Part shown: one piece after another, positions 8,332 through 16,418 of the stretch
How positions within the stretch are numbered: position 1 is the stretch's first letter
Layout of the letters: each line of letters begins with the position of its first letter
From: Oscillospiraceae bacterium
GTDB lineage: Bacteria; Bacillota; Clostridia; Oscillospirales; Ruminococcaceae
Assembly: GCA_020024185.1 (NCBI GenBank)
Contig: JAHHUD010000022.1
Coordinates: 1 to 20,699, forward strand
Reading direction: 5' to 3'
DNA: 20,699 bases
Notes under the pieces: generated by a model
The model's database searches: none
The model's input: only the letters and a program-made list of their open reading frames with translations
Told to the model about the DNA's origin: nothing
Program-made: the position numbers and the translations under genes

Positions 8332-9105
8332 TTAATTGATTTTTAGGTTAACTTTATCTATAGATAGAGCCTTGTGAGTTGTGTTATCAATATCAATTAC
8401 AACACCACAAACATTTCCAGCGCCTTTTGCAACTTCAAATTTAACAGGACAAAGATATTTTTGTTTTGTTATACAAGGCTCTTTTTTCATACCAAGAACA
8501 CTATCCAATGCACAGGTACTGCCTGCATCAGTTATATATGCAGTGCCATTTGGAAGAATATGTTCATCATTTGTCTGTATATGTGTATGTGTTCCCACAA
8601 CTGCACTTACTTTGCCATCAAGGTAAAAACCAAGGGCGTACTTTTCACTTGTAGCCTCAGCATGAAAATCTACAAATATAGGCATATTTTTATATTTTTT
8701 CAAAATATTGTCCATTTCAAAAAATGGATTTCTGTTTGCGTCAAGAAAAACGGTGCCGATAAGACTTACCACACATAGCGAATATTTTCCCATATCCAAA
8801 ACACAAACACCACACTTTTCGTTTGCCATATTGAAGTTTGCAGGGCAGAGAACAAACTCGTTTTTTTCATAAAAGTCAATATCGCATTTTCTTAAAGAGT
8901 GGTTTCCGCCGGTGATAACGTCAGCACCGAGAGAGAAAAGTTCACGAGCCTCTTTTTCTGTTATACCGGTACCGTATTTATGGCTATTTTCACCATTTAC
9001 AATTATAACATCAGGCTTATGTTCAGATTTAAGCTTTGGCAAAGCTTTATGCAATAAATCGAGACCATTTTCTCCAACAACATCACCTATAAAAAGAACT
9101 TTCAT
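8332..9105 (-). CDS. ymdB: YmdB-family metallophosphoesterase
   Basis: A 257-residue calcineurin-like phosphodiesterase of the YmdB/TIGR00282 family; the B. subtilis protein hydrolyses 2',3'-cyclic nucleotides. Visible metal and active-site motifs are FIGDVVG (Asp8), NGEN, GGNHSL, VDFHAEATSEK and GTHTHIQT. I place the start at the ATG at 9105, not the in-frame GTG at 9114, because the GAGG ribosome site (9117-9114) overlaps that GTG and is well spaced from the ATG; this gives the usual N-terminus MKVLFIGD. It lies downstream of rny, a common pairing. A terminator stands between them, and weak promoter-like boxes exist upstream (for example TTTGCA at 9169-9164 and GATAAT at 9147-9142), so independent expression is possible. 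Confidence 0.93.
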   Translation of the reverse strand: MKVLFIGDVVGENGLDLLHKALPKLKSEHKPDVIIVNGENSHKYGTGITEKEARELFSLGADVITGGNHSLRKCDIDFYEKNEFVLCPANFNMANEKCGVCVLDMGKYSLCVVSLIGTVFLDANRNPFFEMDNILKKYKNMPIFVDFHAEATSEKYALGFYLDGKVSAVVGTHTHIQTNDEHILPNGTAYITDAGSTCALDSVLGMKKEPCITKQKYLCPVKFEVAKGAGNVCGVVIDIDNTTHKALSIDKVNLKIN

Positions 9106-9173
9106 AATACGCACCTCATAAAACTATAATTATTAAAATATATTATCACAAGCTTATATTTTTTGCAAAAAAA

Positions 9174-9200
9174 TAGTGAGAAGAATTAATCTTCTCACTA
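9174..9200 (-). terminator. Intrinsic terminator after rny
   Basis: Arms tagtgagaag (9174-9183) and cttctcacta (9191-9200) enclose a 7-base loop. On the minus strand a TTTTTTT tract follows at 9173-9167. It should end most rny transcripts before ymdB. Confidence 0.88.
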
Positions 9201-9212
9201 ATAATTTTCAAA

Positions 9213-10769
9213 TTATTTTGCAAAATCAATTGCTCTGTTTTCTCTGATAACATTAACTTTAATCTGACCTGGATAATCAAGCTCACTCTCAATTTTAGTA
9301 ACAATATCTCTTGCGAGGATTGTGAGCTTATCATCGTCAACAATTTCTGGTTTAACCATAATTCTAACTTCACGACCAGCTTGAATAGCAAAGCTTTTAT
9401 CAACACCATCAAAGCTGTTAGAGATTTCTTCTAATTTTTCAAGACGTTTGATGTAGTTTTCAAGATTTTCTCTTCTTGCACCAGGTCTTGCTGCGCTGAT
9501 TGCGTCTGCTGCCATAACAACAAATGCAAGAGCAGTTTTTGGCTCAACATCATGGTGATGAGCTTGGATTGCATGTATAACTGCATTAGATTCTTTGTAT
9601 TTTTTGGCAATCTCAACGCCGATAGAAACGTGAGTACCTTCATATTCATGGTCAAGGCCTTTGCCTATATCATGCAAAAGACCGGCACGTTTTGCAATAG
9701 TTACGTCCATACCGAGTTCTCCGGCAATAAGACCTGATAGATAGCAAACTTCCAAAGAGTGTTTAAGAACATTTTGACCGTAGCTTGTACGGTATTTAAG
9801 GCGACCGATAAGCTTGATAAGCTCTGGATGTAAGCCGTGAACACCTGCGTCCATAACAGCTTTTTCGCCTTCTTTTTTAATTGTGATTTCAACATCTCTG
9901 CGTGCTTTTTCAACCATTTCTTCTATTCTTGCAGGGTGAATTCTGCCATCAGAAATAAGTTTTTCAAGAGTTTGTCTTGCAACTTCTCTTCTCACTGGGT
10001 CAAAGCTTGAGAGAGTGATTGCTTCAGGTGTATCATCAATAATAACATCAACACCTGTTGCAGTTTCAAGAGCACGAATATTTCTGCCCTCACGGCCTAT
10101 TATACGGCCTTTCATTTCATCACTTGGAAGAGGAACAACACTGACCACAGCTTCTTGGGCATGGTCTGCTGCACATCTTGCAATTGTTTGTGTAAGCAAG
10201 TTTCTTGCAAGTTCTTCACTGTCTTCTTTAAGTTGATTTTCATAATAATTGATTTTCAAAGCTTTTTCATGAGCCAATTGACTATCAAGCTTTTCTAAAA
10301 TCATAACTCTTGCAGCTTCGCTTGAAAGACCAGAGATAACTTCAAGTTTTTCAAGTTCACGTTGTTTGATTTGTTCAATTTCATTTAAACGTGCTTCAAT
10401 AAGTTCTTGTTTTTGTTTTGCTTCTGCTTCTTTTTGTTCCAGATTTTCTGTTTTCTTGTCCAAGTTTTCTTCTTTTTGGTTAAGTCTACGTTCTTGTCTG
10501 GAGATTTCACCGCGACGTTCTTTTAATTCTTTGTCGCTTTCAGCTTTCATTTTGAAAATTTCATCTTTAGCTTCCAAAAGCGCCTCTTTACGCTTTTGTT
10601 CTGCTGATTTGATAGCATCATTGATTAATCTTTTTGCTTCTTCTTCTGCACTGCCGATTTTTGCTTCTGCAGTTTTGCGTCTATGAGAAATGCCTAGCTG
10701 GAAACAAACAAATCCAGCAACAGCGCCAACAACAATTGCTATCAAGGCTGCTACACCGTATGATAACAT
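9213..10769 (-). CDS. rny: Ribonuclease Y
   Basis: A 518-residue protein, full length for RNase Y, the membrane-bound endoribonuclease that starts mRNA decay in many Firmicutes. Residues 1-26 form the N-terminal membrane anchor (VAALIAIVVGAVAGFVCFQL). Residues about 30-190 are a long, charged coiled coil. The KH domain carries GRIIGREGRN (GxxG at 225-228). The HD domain has the catalytic His366-Asp367 in LLHDIGKG, with further metal ligands such as the HHHDVEP stretch. It uses an AAGGAG ribosome site. It has its own terminator and is followed by ymdB. Nothing in the protein looks unusual. Confidence 0.98.
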   Translation of the reverse strand: MLSYGVAALIAIVVGAVAGFVCFQLGISHRRKTAEAKIGSAEEEAKRLINDAIKSAEQKRKEALLEAKDEIFKMKAESDKELKERRGEISRQERRLNQKEENLDKKTENLEQKEAEAKQKQELIEARLNEIEQIKQRELEKLEVISGLSSEAARVMILEKLDSQLAHEKALKINYYENQLKEDSEELARNLLTQTIARCAADHAQEAVVSVVPLPSDEMKGRIIGREGRNIRALETATGVDVIIDDTPEAITLSSFDPVRREVARQTLEKLISDGRIHPARIEEMVEKARRDVEITIKKEGEKAVMDAGVHGLHPELIKLIGRLKYRTSYGQNVLKHSLEVCYLSGLIAGELGMDVTIAKRAGLLHDIGKGLDHEYEGTHVSIGVEIAKKYKESNAVIHAIQAHHHDVEPKTALAFVVMAADAISAARPGARRENLENYIKRLEKLEEISNSFDGVDKSFAIQAGREVRIMVKPEIVDDDKLTILARDIVTKIESELDYPGQIKVNVIRENRAIDFAK

Positions 10770-10924
10770 AAATGCTCTCCTTACAAAGTTTAAATATTAT
10801 AATAAAATAGTATTAAATTATTTATATAGAAATGCTTATATGATAAAATAAAACTACTCCTTAATATTTTAGAGTAATTTAATCTTAATGTCAAGAAATA
10901 AGTTAGTATATATGTATAAATATC

Positions 10925-10940
10925 TTGTCATATATGACAA
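10925..10940. promoter_or_regulatory. 16-bp perfect palindrome upstream of thrS promoter (putative operator)
   Basis: The sequence ttgtcatatatgacaa is a perfect 16-bp palindrome ending 10 bases before the thrS -35 box, in the divergent rny/thrS region. It has no T-run, so it is more like a dimeric protein binding site than a terminator. The binding protein is unknown. Confidence 0.45.
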
Positions 10941-10950
10941 TAATTTTGTG

Positions 10951-10979
10951 TTGACAAAAATAATTTGTGGTGATAATAT
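10951..10979 (+). promoter_or_regulatory. Promoter of the thrS T-box transcript
   Basis: A consensus TTGACA (10951-10956) is followed by an AT-rich -10 region gataatat (10972-10979). TAATAT gives a 17-base spacer and GATAAT a 15-base one, so the exact -10 is not settled. Transcription would start just ahead of the T-box. Confidence 0.65.
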
Positions 10980-10984
10980 AAAAA

Positions 10985-11225
10985 TATTAAATAGAAAAGC
11001 GATGACATGGATATGTTCCAATATTGATTAATCTTCAGAGAGCTTTTGGTTGGTGAAAAAAAGCGATTGCAAATTGGAATACCACCATACGAGCTGACAC
11101 AGCGAACTGTGTACGGGCAAGACCGTTATATCTTACATGAGTGGCAAAGCTTTGCTTTGCAATTCGGGTGGAACCGTGGGGCTGTTTATACACCTCATCC
11201 CGTTTGGGATGAGGTGTTTTTTGTT
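10985..11225 (+). ncRNA. T-box riboswitch leader of thrS
   Basis: The leader contains the conserved T-box stretch gggtggaaccgtgg (11166-11179), whose TGGAACC element pairs with the tRNA acceptor end. A stem I region at about 11035-11100 has the AGAGAG and GGTG...CACC elements. A terminator stem acacctcatccc (11190-11201)/gggatgaggtgt (11206-11217) with a T-tract follows. Uncharged tRNA-Thr is expected to favour the antiterminator and allow thrS expression. Threonine codons fall in the specifier area (ACC at 11081-11086, ACG at 11089-11091); I could not decide which is read without folding. Confidence 0.92.
11190..11222 (+). terminator. T-box regulatory terminator
   Basis: A 12-bp perfect stem with loop GTTT, followed by TTTTT. 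It is the conditional terminator of the thrS T-box and is expected to form when tRNA-Thr is charged. Confidence 0.92.
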
Positions 11226-11298
11226 TATATATAATAAAAATACCAAATCTCAAAATATAATACTACATCATAAAACAATAAAGAAAGGATTTACTACT

Positions 11299-13203
11299 AT
11301 GATTAAAGTAACACTTAAAGACGGTAGCGTTAGAGAATATGACGCTGGTATAAGCTATGCAGAAATTGTAAAAAGCATAAGCGCTAGACTTTATAAAGAC
11401 GCAACACTTGTGAGAGCAAACGGAGAACTTTGTGACCTTCGTGATGTTCCAAATGGTGATGTTACATTGGAAGTTCTTACATTTGATGATAAAGACGGTA
11501 AAAAAGCATTTTGGCATACATCAAGCCATATTCTTGCACAGGCAATTTTGAAATTTATTCCTGATGCAAAACTTACAATTGGACCATCAATTGACAATGG
11601 TTTTTATTATGATATTGACACAGATGTTAATATTGATGAAGAAATGATTGAAAAAATCGAAAAAGAAATGAAAGAAATTGCAAAACGTGGTCTTGAAATT
11701 TCTCGTTTTGAACTTCCAAAACAAGAAGCATTGGCAAGATATGCTGATAATGAATATAAAACAGAGCTTATCAAGGAACTTCCAGAAGGAGAAGCTATCT
11801 CATTCTATAAACAAGGTGAAGAATTTACAGACCTTTGTGCTGGTCCACACCTTATGACAACAGCTCCAATTGGTGCATTTAAAATTATGAGCGTTGCAGG
11901 CGCATATTGGCGTGGCAACAGTGAAAATAAAATGCTTAAGAGAATTTATGCAATCTCTTTCCCAAAAAATAAACAGCTTGAAGAATATCTTCATTTATTG
12001 GAAGAAGCAAAAAAACGTGACCATAGAAAACTTGGTAAAGAACTTCGCTTGTTTGAAATGGTTGATGAAGGCCCAGGTTTCCCATTTTTCCTTCCAAAAG
12101 GTATGATTGTATATAATACATTATTAGATTATTGGAGAGAAATCCACACACGTGAAGGTTATGTTGAAATTTCAACACCAACAATTCTTTCAAGAAAACT
12201 TTGGGAAACATCTGGTCACTGGTATCACTACAAAGAAAACATGTACACAACATTGATTGATGATGAAGACTTTGCTATCAAACCAATGAACTGTCCAGGT
12301 GGTATGCTCACATATAAAATGGAACCACACTCATATCGTGATTTGCCAATGCGTGTTGGTGAAATTGGTCTTGTTCACCGTCATGAACTTTCCGGTGCAT
12401 TAAATGGTCTTATGCGTGTAAGATGTTTCCACCAAGATGATGCTCATATATTTATGACACAAGAACAAATCCGTAGTGAAATCAAAAATGTTGTACGTCT
12501 TTTTGATGAAGTTTATAACCTCTTTGGTCTCACATATCACGCAGAACTCTCTACAAGACCAGAAGATTCTATGGGTTCTGAAGAAGATTGGGAAATTGCA
12601 ACAGACGGTTTGCGTGGAGCATTGGAAGAACTTGGTATGGACTATATTGTAAACGAAGGTGACGGTGCATTCTATGGTCCAAAAATTGACTTCCACCTTA
12701 ACGATGCTCTTGGCAGAACATGGCAGTGTGGTACAATTCAGCTTGATATGCAATTGCCAGAACGTTTTGAACTTGAATATGTTGGTGCAGATGGAGAAAA
12801 ACATCGTCCAATTATGATTCACCGTGTTGTATATGGTTCTATTGAAAGATTTATCGGTATTCTTATTGAACACTTTGCAGGTGCATTCCCAACATGGCTT
12901 GCTCCAGTTCAGGCAGTTGTTATCCCTGTAAGCGAAGCTCATAAAGAATATGCTCATGAAGTTCTTGCAAAACTTAAAGCAGCAGGTATTCGTGCAGAAG
13001 TTGATGACAGAAACGAAAAAATGGGATATCGTATCAGAGAAAATCAACTTAACAAAGTTCCTTATATGCTTGTTGTTGGTGACAAAGAAGCAGAAGCTGG
13101 CACAGTTGCACCAAGAGATAGAAAAGAAAAACTTAAAGATACTCTTAGTGTTGAAAACTTTGTTGAATATATCACAGCAGAAATTAAAGAAAGAAGACTT
13201 TAA
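11299..13203 (+). CDS. thrS: Threonyl-tRNA synthetase
   Basis: A 634-residue, full-length class II synthetase that charges tRNA-Thr. The frame is open back to 11137, but that extension lies inside the T-box. The ATG at 11299 has an AAAGGA site (11285-11290) and gives the normal N-terminus MIKVTLKDGS. Residues 1-62 are the TGS domain. The editing domain has HTSSH (His73, His77) and CAGPH (Cys180, His184), so editing of mischarged Ser-tRNA should be intact. The catalytic core has zinc ligands Cys332 (MNCPGG), His383 and His508, motif 2 around VRCFHQDDAH and motif 3 HRVVYGSIERF. Residues about 535-634 are the anticodon-binding domain. It is controlled by the T-box and followed by a terminator. 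Confidence 0.98.
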   Translation: MIKVTLKDGSVREYDAGISYAEIVKSISARLYKDATLVRANGELCDLRDVPNGDVTLEVLTFDDKDGKKAFWHTSSHILAQAILKFIPDAKLTIGPSIDNGFYYDIDTDVNIDEEMIEKIEKEMKEIAKRGLEISRFELPKQEALARYADNEYKTELIKELPEGEAISFYKQGEEFTDLCAGPHLMTTAPIGAFKIMSVAGAYWRGNSENKMLKRIYAISFPKNKQLEEYLHLLEEAKKRDHRKLGKELRLFEMVDEGPGFPFFLPKGMIVYNTLLDYWREIHTREGYVEISTPTILSRKLWETSGHWYHYKENMYTTLIDDEDFAIKPMNCPGGMLTYKMEPHSYRDLPMRVGEIGLVHRHELSGALNGLMRVRCFHQDDAHIFMTQEQIRSEIKNVVRLFDEVYNLFGLTYHAELSTRPEDSMGSEEDWEIATDGLRGALEELGMDYIVNEGDGAFYGPKIDFHLNDALGRTWQCGTIQLDMQLPERFELEYVGADGEKHRPIMIHRVVYGSIERFIGILIEHFAGAFPTWLAPVQAVVIPVSEAHKEYAHEVLAKLKAAGIRAEVDDRNEKMGYRIRENQLNKVPYMLVVGDKEAEAGTVAPRDRKEKLKDTLSVENFVEYITAEIKERRL

Positions 13204-13219
13204 TATAAATTTATATAAT

Positions 13220-13249
13220 AAAAGCAGGGCAAGAAATTGTCCTGCTTTT
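13220..13249 (+). terminator. Intrinsic terminator after thrS
   Basis: Arms aaaagcagggcaa (13220-13232) and ttgtcctgctttt (13237-13249), with one G-T pair, enclose a GAAA loop. The right arm ends in TTTT, 17 bases after the thrS stop. Confidence 0.88.
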
Positions 13250-13444
13250 AAAATTATTTTAAAATTTATAAGGAAAAATAATAAAAAACAACAAAATTTA
13301 CAATATTTAACTTAAAAACTATACTATAATACTTTTATAAATTAAAAATAAATACGATTTATATTAAAATAAAAATAATAAATAGCTAAAATGTATTATT
13401 TTTATAGAAAATCAAAAATTTTTAAAATTTTTTTAAAAAAAGTG
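13250..13444. other. AT-rich non-coding spacer upstream of tRNA-Lys promoter
   Basis: About 195 bases of very AT-rich sequence between the thrS terminator and the tRNA promoter. I see no gene, strong repeat or RNA structure. It may serve as an upstream AT element for the strong tRNA promoter (inference). Confidence 0.5.
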
Positions 13445-13473
13445 TTGACTTTTGGTTACACACAGGTTATAAT
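13445..13473 (+). promoter_or_regulatory. Promoter of tRNA-Lys
   Basis: TTGACT (13445-13450), a 17-base spacer and a perfect TATAAT (13468-13473). This is one of the best sigma-A promoters in the window. Transcription should start near 13480 and run through a leader of about 60 bases that RNases must trim to make the mature tRNA. Confidence 0.85.
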
Positions 13474-13541
13474 AAATGAGCGTTAGGGAGAGACCCCCAA
13501 GCGAAAGAGAGAAAATCTTAAATAGATAATCTCACAGGTGA

Positions 13542-13617
13542 GAGTTATTAGCTCAGCTGGCAGAGCACCTGACTTTTAATCAGGGTGTCCGGAGTTCGAG
13601 TCTCCGATAGCTCACCA
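13542..13617 (+). tRNA. tRNA-Lys (anticodon TTT)
   Basis: A 76-base cloverleaf. The acceptor arm gagttat pairs with atagctc (one G-T). The D arm has gctcagctggcagagc, the anticodon arm cctga-cttttaa-tcagg with anticodon TTT at 13575-13577, and the T arm ccggagttcgagtctccg. Discriminator A is followed by an encoded CCA (13615-13617). It is a single tRNA with its own promoter and terminator. Confidence 0.97.
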
Positions 13618-13618
13618 C

Positions 13619-13645
13619 AAGCCGTCCAAATAGGACGGCTTTTTT
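13619..13645 (+). terminator. Intrinsic terminator of tRNA-Lys
   Basis: Arms aagccgtcc (13619-13627) and ggacggctt (13633-13641) are followed by a T-run. It begins two bases after the tRNA CCA end. Confidence 0.92.
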
Positions 13646-13670
13646 GTTTATATAGGTTTTGCACCAAATA

Positions 13671-13704
13671 AAAGACTGTACTAACTTTGGTACAGTCTTT
13701 TTAC
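13671..13704 (-). terminator. Intrinsic terminator after the nicotinamidase-like gene
   Basis: Arms aaagactgtac (13671-13681) and gtacagtcttt (13690-13700) enclose an 8-base loop. It can work for the minus-strand hydrolase gene ending at 13709 and also has a T-run on the plus strand, backing up the tRNA terminator. Confidence 0.8.
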
Positions 13705-13708
13705 ATTA

Positions 13709-14248
13709 TTATTCAATTATATTTACACCAAGACTTTTAATAACTTCAATAGAGTATTTTTGCAAATCGCCTAAAGCGGCACAGCTATCAAGATGTAAAG
13801 ATATTTTGGTGTTTTTAAAATAAGTTTGACACAATACTATATTTGAAATTACACAGATATTGGTTACTACACCACAAAATTCTATTTCATCTGGCTCTCC
13901 GCCAAAAGCGTCCTCAATAGCATAAACAAGTTTATCGCTTCCAAATACGTCTTTTTCTAAAATAATAATATTTGGGCGTATTTCTTCTTCAAAAACTTTA
14001 AGCTCTCCAAAAAGTTGATGGCCAGAAGTGCCTTTTATACAATGTGGAACAGGCAAAAATTTTCCTTCACGAGTAGACAGATAATTTTCTGTATGAGTAT
14101 CTTTTGTAAATATAACCAGATTTCCGTCATTTACATTTTTTGCAACAAGTGCATAAATATTGCCGGCAATACTTTCACTTTGATTAAAACCCAAAGAGCC
14201 GTCTACAAAATCATTTTGGTAGTCCACAACAACTAAAACTTTTGACAT
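13709..14248 (-). CDS. Nicotinamidase-like cysteine hydrolase (isochorismatase superfamily)
   Basis: A 179-residue cytoplasmic hydrolase. The catalytic triad is visible as Asp9 (VVDYQNDFVDGSLG), Lys99 (ILEKDVFG) and Cys132 (GVVTNICV). Probable metal ligands Asp50, His52 and His69 occur in TKDTHTENY and PVPHCIKGT, the arrangement typical of PncA-type nicotinamidases and not of all isochorismatases. Such an enzyme turns nicotinamide into nicotinate for NAD salvage. The segment HCIKGTSGHQLF matches the PncA HCVQGTPGAEL region. No other NAD gene is nearby. Family assignment is firm; nicotinamide as substrate is likely but not proven. Confidence 0.88.
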   Translation of the reverse strand: MSKVLVVVDYQNDFVDGSLGFNQSESIAGNIYALVAKNVNDGNLVIFTKDTHTENYLSTREGKFLPVPHCIKGTSGHQLFGELKVFEEEIRPNIIILEKDVFGSDKLVYAIEDAFGGEPDEIEFCGVVTNICVISNIVLCQTYFKNTKISLHLDSCAALGDLQKYSIEVIKSLGVNIIE

Positions 14249-14366
14249 AACTATCCCTCTTTTCTATTTAAATTTTAACATTAATTATAGATACAATATA
14301 TCACAATAACGATAGAATTAAAATATTTTATTTATAAATAATTGGATAATATTTTATACTAAAAAT

Positions 14367-14395
14367 TTGCGATAAAAAAGAAAATGTGATACAGT
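14367..14395 (+). promoter_or_regulatory. Putative promoter of the fbp transcript
   Basis: TTGCGA (14367-14372) and TACAGT (14390-14395) with a 17-base spacer, about 48 bases ahead of the start codon. Each box matches 4 of 6 consensus positions, so this is only a plausible candidate. Confidence 0.4.
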
Positions 14396-14442
14396 TATTT
14401 TATGATAAACATACACCCTTCATAAGAAAATGGAGTAAATAA

Positions 14443-16404
14443 ATGAATAGTGATTTAATTTATGACAATTTAAAATATTTAAACCTGCTTGCAAAGGATT
14501 ATCCAACAGTACAACGTGCTGCAACAGAGATTATAAGTTTGGAATCACAGCTGAAATTGCCTAAAAGCACAGAAATGTATATGAGTGATATTCATGGTGA
14601 ATATGCAGCATTTAATCATATACTAAATAATGCGTCTGGGGTTATAAGAGAAAAGATTGATGTGGCACTTGCAGGAATAACAACACCAGAAGAAAATGCT
14701 GTATATGCAAGCCTTATTTATTATCCAATACAAAAGCTTGACGAAATAAAAAATAATATAAGTAATATGAAAGAATGGTATAAAACAACAATATATCGTC
14801 TTATTGATGTTTGCCGTCATATTGCAAGTAAAAATAATCGTCAATGGGTTCGTCAAGCAATACCGGAAGGGTATGAATTTATTATTGATGAATTGCTACA
14901 CGCACACTTTGAAGACCATAATAAAGAAGCTTATTATAACCAATTTGTTTGGGCTATAATAGAAACAAATATGGCAGATGAATTTATTGTTGCTATTTCA
15001 AAAGTTATAAAACGTCTTGCGGTACATAAATTGCATATTGTGGGTGATATTTTTGACAGAGGAGAAAGACCTGATAAAATATTGGATAAACTTATAAAAC
15101 ATCACTCTGTTGATATACAATGGGGTAACCATGATGTATTATGGATGTGTGGCGCAACAGGCAGTTATATTGGTGTTGCAAGTGTTGTAAGAATTTGTGC
15201 AGCATACAATAATCTTGAAGTTTTAGAGGCTGGATACGGTATAAATTTGCGTCCTTTGGCATTATTTGCAGAAAAGATTTATGGTGATTGCCCTGCGTTT
15301 ATGCCAAAAGGGCTAAATCCGGAAGATGAAGACGCAAAACTTGTTGCAAAAATACACAAAGCCATCTCTATAATAATGTATAAATTACAGTGTCAGGTTA
15401 TAAACAGAAATCCTTGTTTCTTTATGGAAGACAGAGCACATTTAAAACGCATAAATTATCAAGAAGGCACAATTGATATAAACGGAAAAACTTATACTCT
15501 TGTAGATAAAGATTTTCCAACAGTGGACCCAAAAGACCCGGCAAAGCTTTCAGAAGAAGAGACAGCGCTTATTAAAAAACTTTCAAGAAGTTTTATAGAA
15601 TGTGAAAAATTACAGGAACATGCAAGATTTTTATATGCAAAAGGTTCTGCATACAAAGTTGAAAACGGTATTTTAATGTTTCATGGAGCAATACCGCTTA
15701 ATGAAGACGGAAGTTTTAGAGAAGTATTTATTGCAGGTAAAGGATATAAAGGCAAAGCACTTATGGACTATTGCGATAAAATGGCACGTATTGCATATTT
15801 CGGAGTTGAGGGAACATACGAAAAACAATTGGGGCAAGAACTTTTGTGGTATATGTGGTGTGGTAAAAACAGTCCAATGTTTGGACGCAGTAACATGACA
15901 ACATTTGAGCAGACTTTTCTTTCTGAGCCTTCTCTTGCAGTTGAGAAAAAAGACCCATACTATGACCATTGGGAAGACAGTGTTGTGGCAGAGAAAATTC
16001 TTGCAGAGTTTGGGCTTGAAGGACCAATGTGTCATATTATAAATGGACATGTTCCAATAAAGAGCAAAAATGGCGAAAGTCCTATAAAAGCAAATGGTAA
16101 AATAATTGTCATAGATGGTGGTTTCTGTCATGCCTATCATAGCAGAACAGGTATTGCAGGATATACAATGGTATACTCTTCACGGGGACTGTCTCTTAGA
16201 GCGCATCAGCCTTTTGAGAGTCTGGAAAAAGTTATATTTGAAAACAGTGATATTGAAAGCAAGGTTGATGTTTTTGAAACTATGAAAAAGCGTATGCTTG
16301 TTGAGGATACAGACAGAGGAAAGTTTGTAAAATCTGTGATAGACGACCTTAAGTTATTGATACAAGCTTATCAATTGGGTATAATAAAAGAACATAAAAA
16401 TTAA
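14443..16404 (+). CDS. fbp: Fructose-1,6-bisphosphatase class III
   Basis: A 653-residue protein of the Firmicute-type class III FBPase family, which removes the 1-phosphate of fructose-1,6-bisphosphate in gluconeogenesis. It carries the calcineurin-like metallophosphatase motifs YMSDIHGE (48-53), GDIFDRG (201-207) and WGNHD (227-231), plus the C-terminal GHVP and GGFCHAYH histidine motifs. The length fits the family. A GGAG ribosome site precedes the ATG. The next gene starts 14 bases downstream in the same direction, so they probably share a transcript, although the link between sugar metabolism and that membrane protein is unclear. Confidence 0.97.
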   Translation: MNSDLIYDNLKYLNLLAKDYPTVQRAATEIISLESQLKLPKSTEMYMSDIHGEYAAFNHILNNASGVIREKIDVALAGITTPEENAVYASLIYYPIQKLDEIKNNISNMKEWYKTTIYRLIDVCRHIASKNNRQWVRQAIPEGYEFIIDELLHAHFEDHNKEAYYNQFVWAIIETNMADEFIVAISKVIKRLAVHKLHIVGDIFDRGERPDKILDKLIKHHSVDIQWGNHDVLWMCGATGSYIGVASVVRICAAYNNLEVLEAGYGINLRPLALFAEKIYGDCPAFMPKGLNPEDEDAKLVAKIHKAISIIMYKLQCQVINRNPCFFMEDRAHLKRINYQEGTIDINGKTYTLVDKDFPTVDPKDPAKLSEEETALIKKLSRSFIECEKLQEHARFLYAKGSAYKVENGILMFHGAIPLNEDGSFREVFIAGKGYKGKALMDYCDKMARIAYFGVEGTYEKQLGQELLWYMWCGKNSPMFGRSNMTTFEQTFLSEPSLAVEKKDPYYDHWEDSVVAEKILAEFGLEGPMCHIINGHVPIKSKNGESPIKANGKIIVIDGGFCHAYHSRTGIAGYTMVYSSRGLSLRAHQPFESLEKVIFENSDIESKVDVFETMKKRMLVEDTDRGKFVKSVIDDLKLLIQAYQLGIIKEHKN

Positions 16405-16418
16405 AAAGAGGTTTTTAT

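Noticed and set aside
8305..8346. 13-codon plus-strand open frame (MINSSGNNILIDF) with a GAGGGG ribosome-like site
   Set aside because: It is very short, has no signal-peptide or leader-peptide character, overlaps the end of ymdB in antisense, and no gene follows on that strand.
9106..9114. GTG start for ymdB adding three residues
   Set aside because: The GTG overlaps the GAGG ribosome site; the ATG at 9105 is correctly spaced and matches the family N-terminus.
11137..11298. 54-codon N-terminal extension of thrS from an upstream ATG
   Set aside because: It lies inside the T-box core and terminator, and the ATG at 11299 has a proper ribosome site and gives the normal N-terminus.
12400..13047. 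215-codon minus-strand open frame opposite thrS
   Set aside because: Antisense shadow of the thrS catalytic and anticodon-binding domains, with no ribosome site and no recognisable domain.
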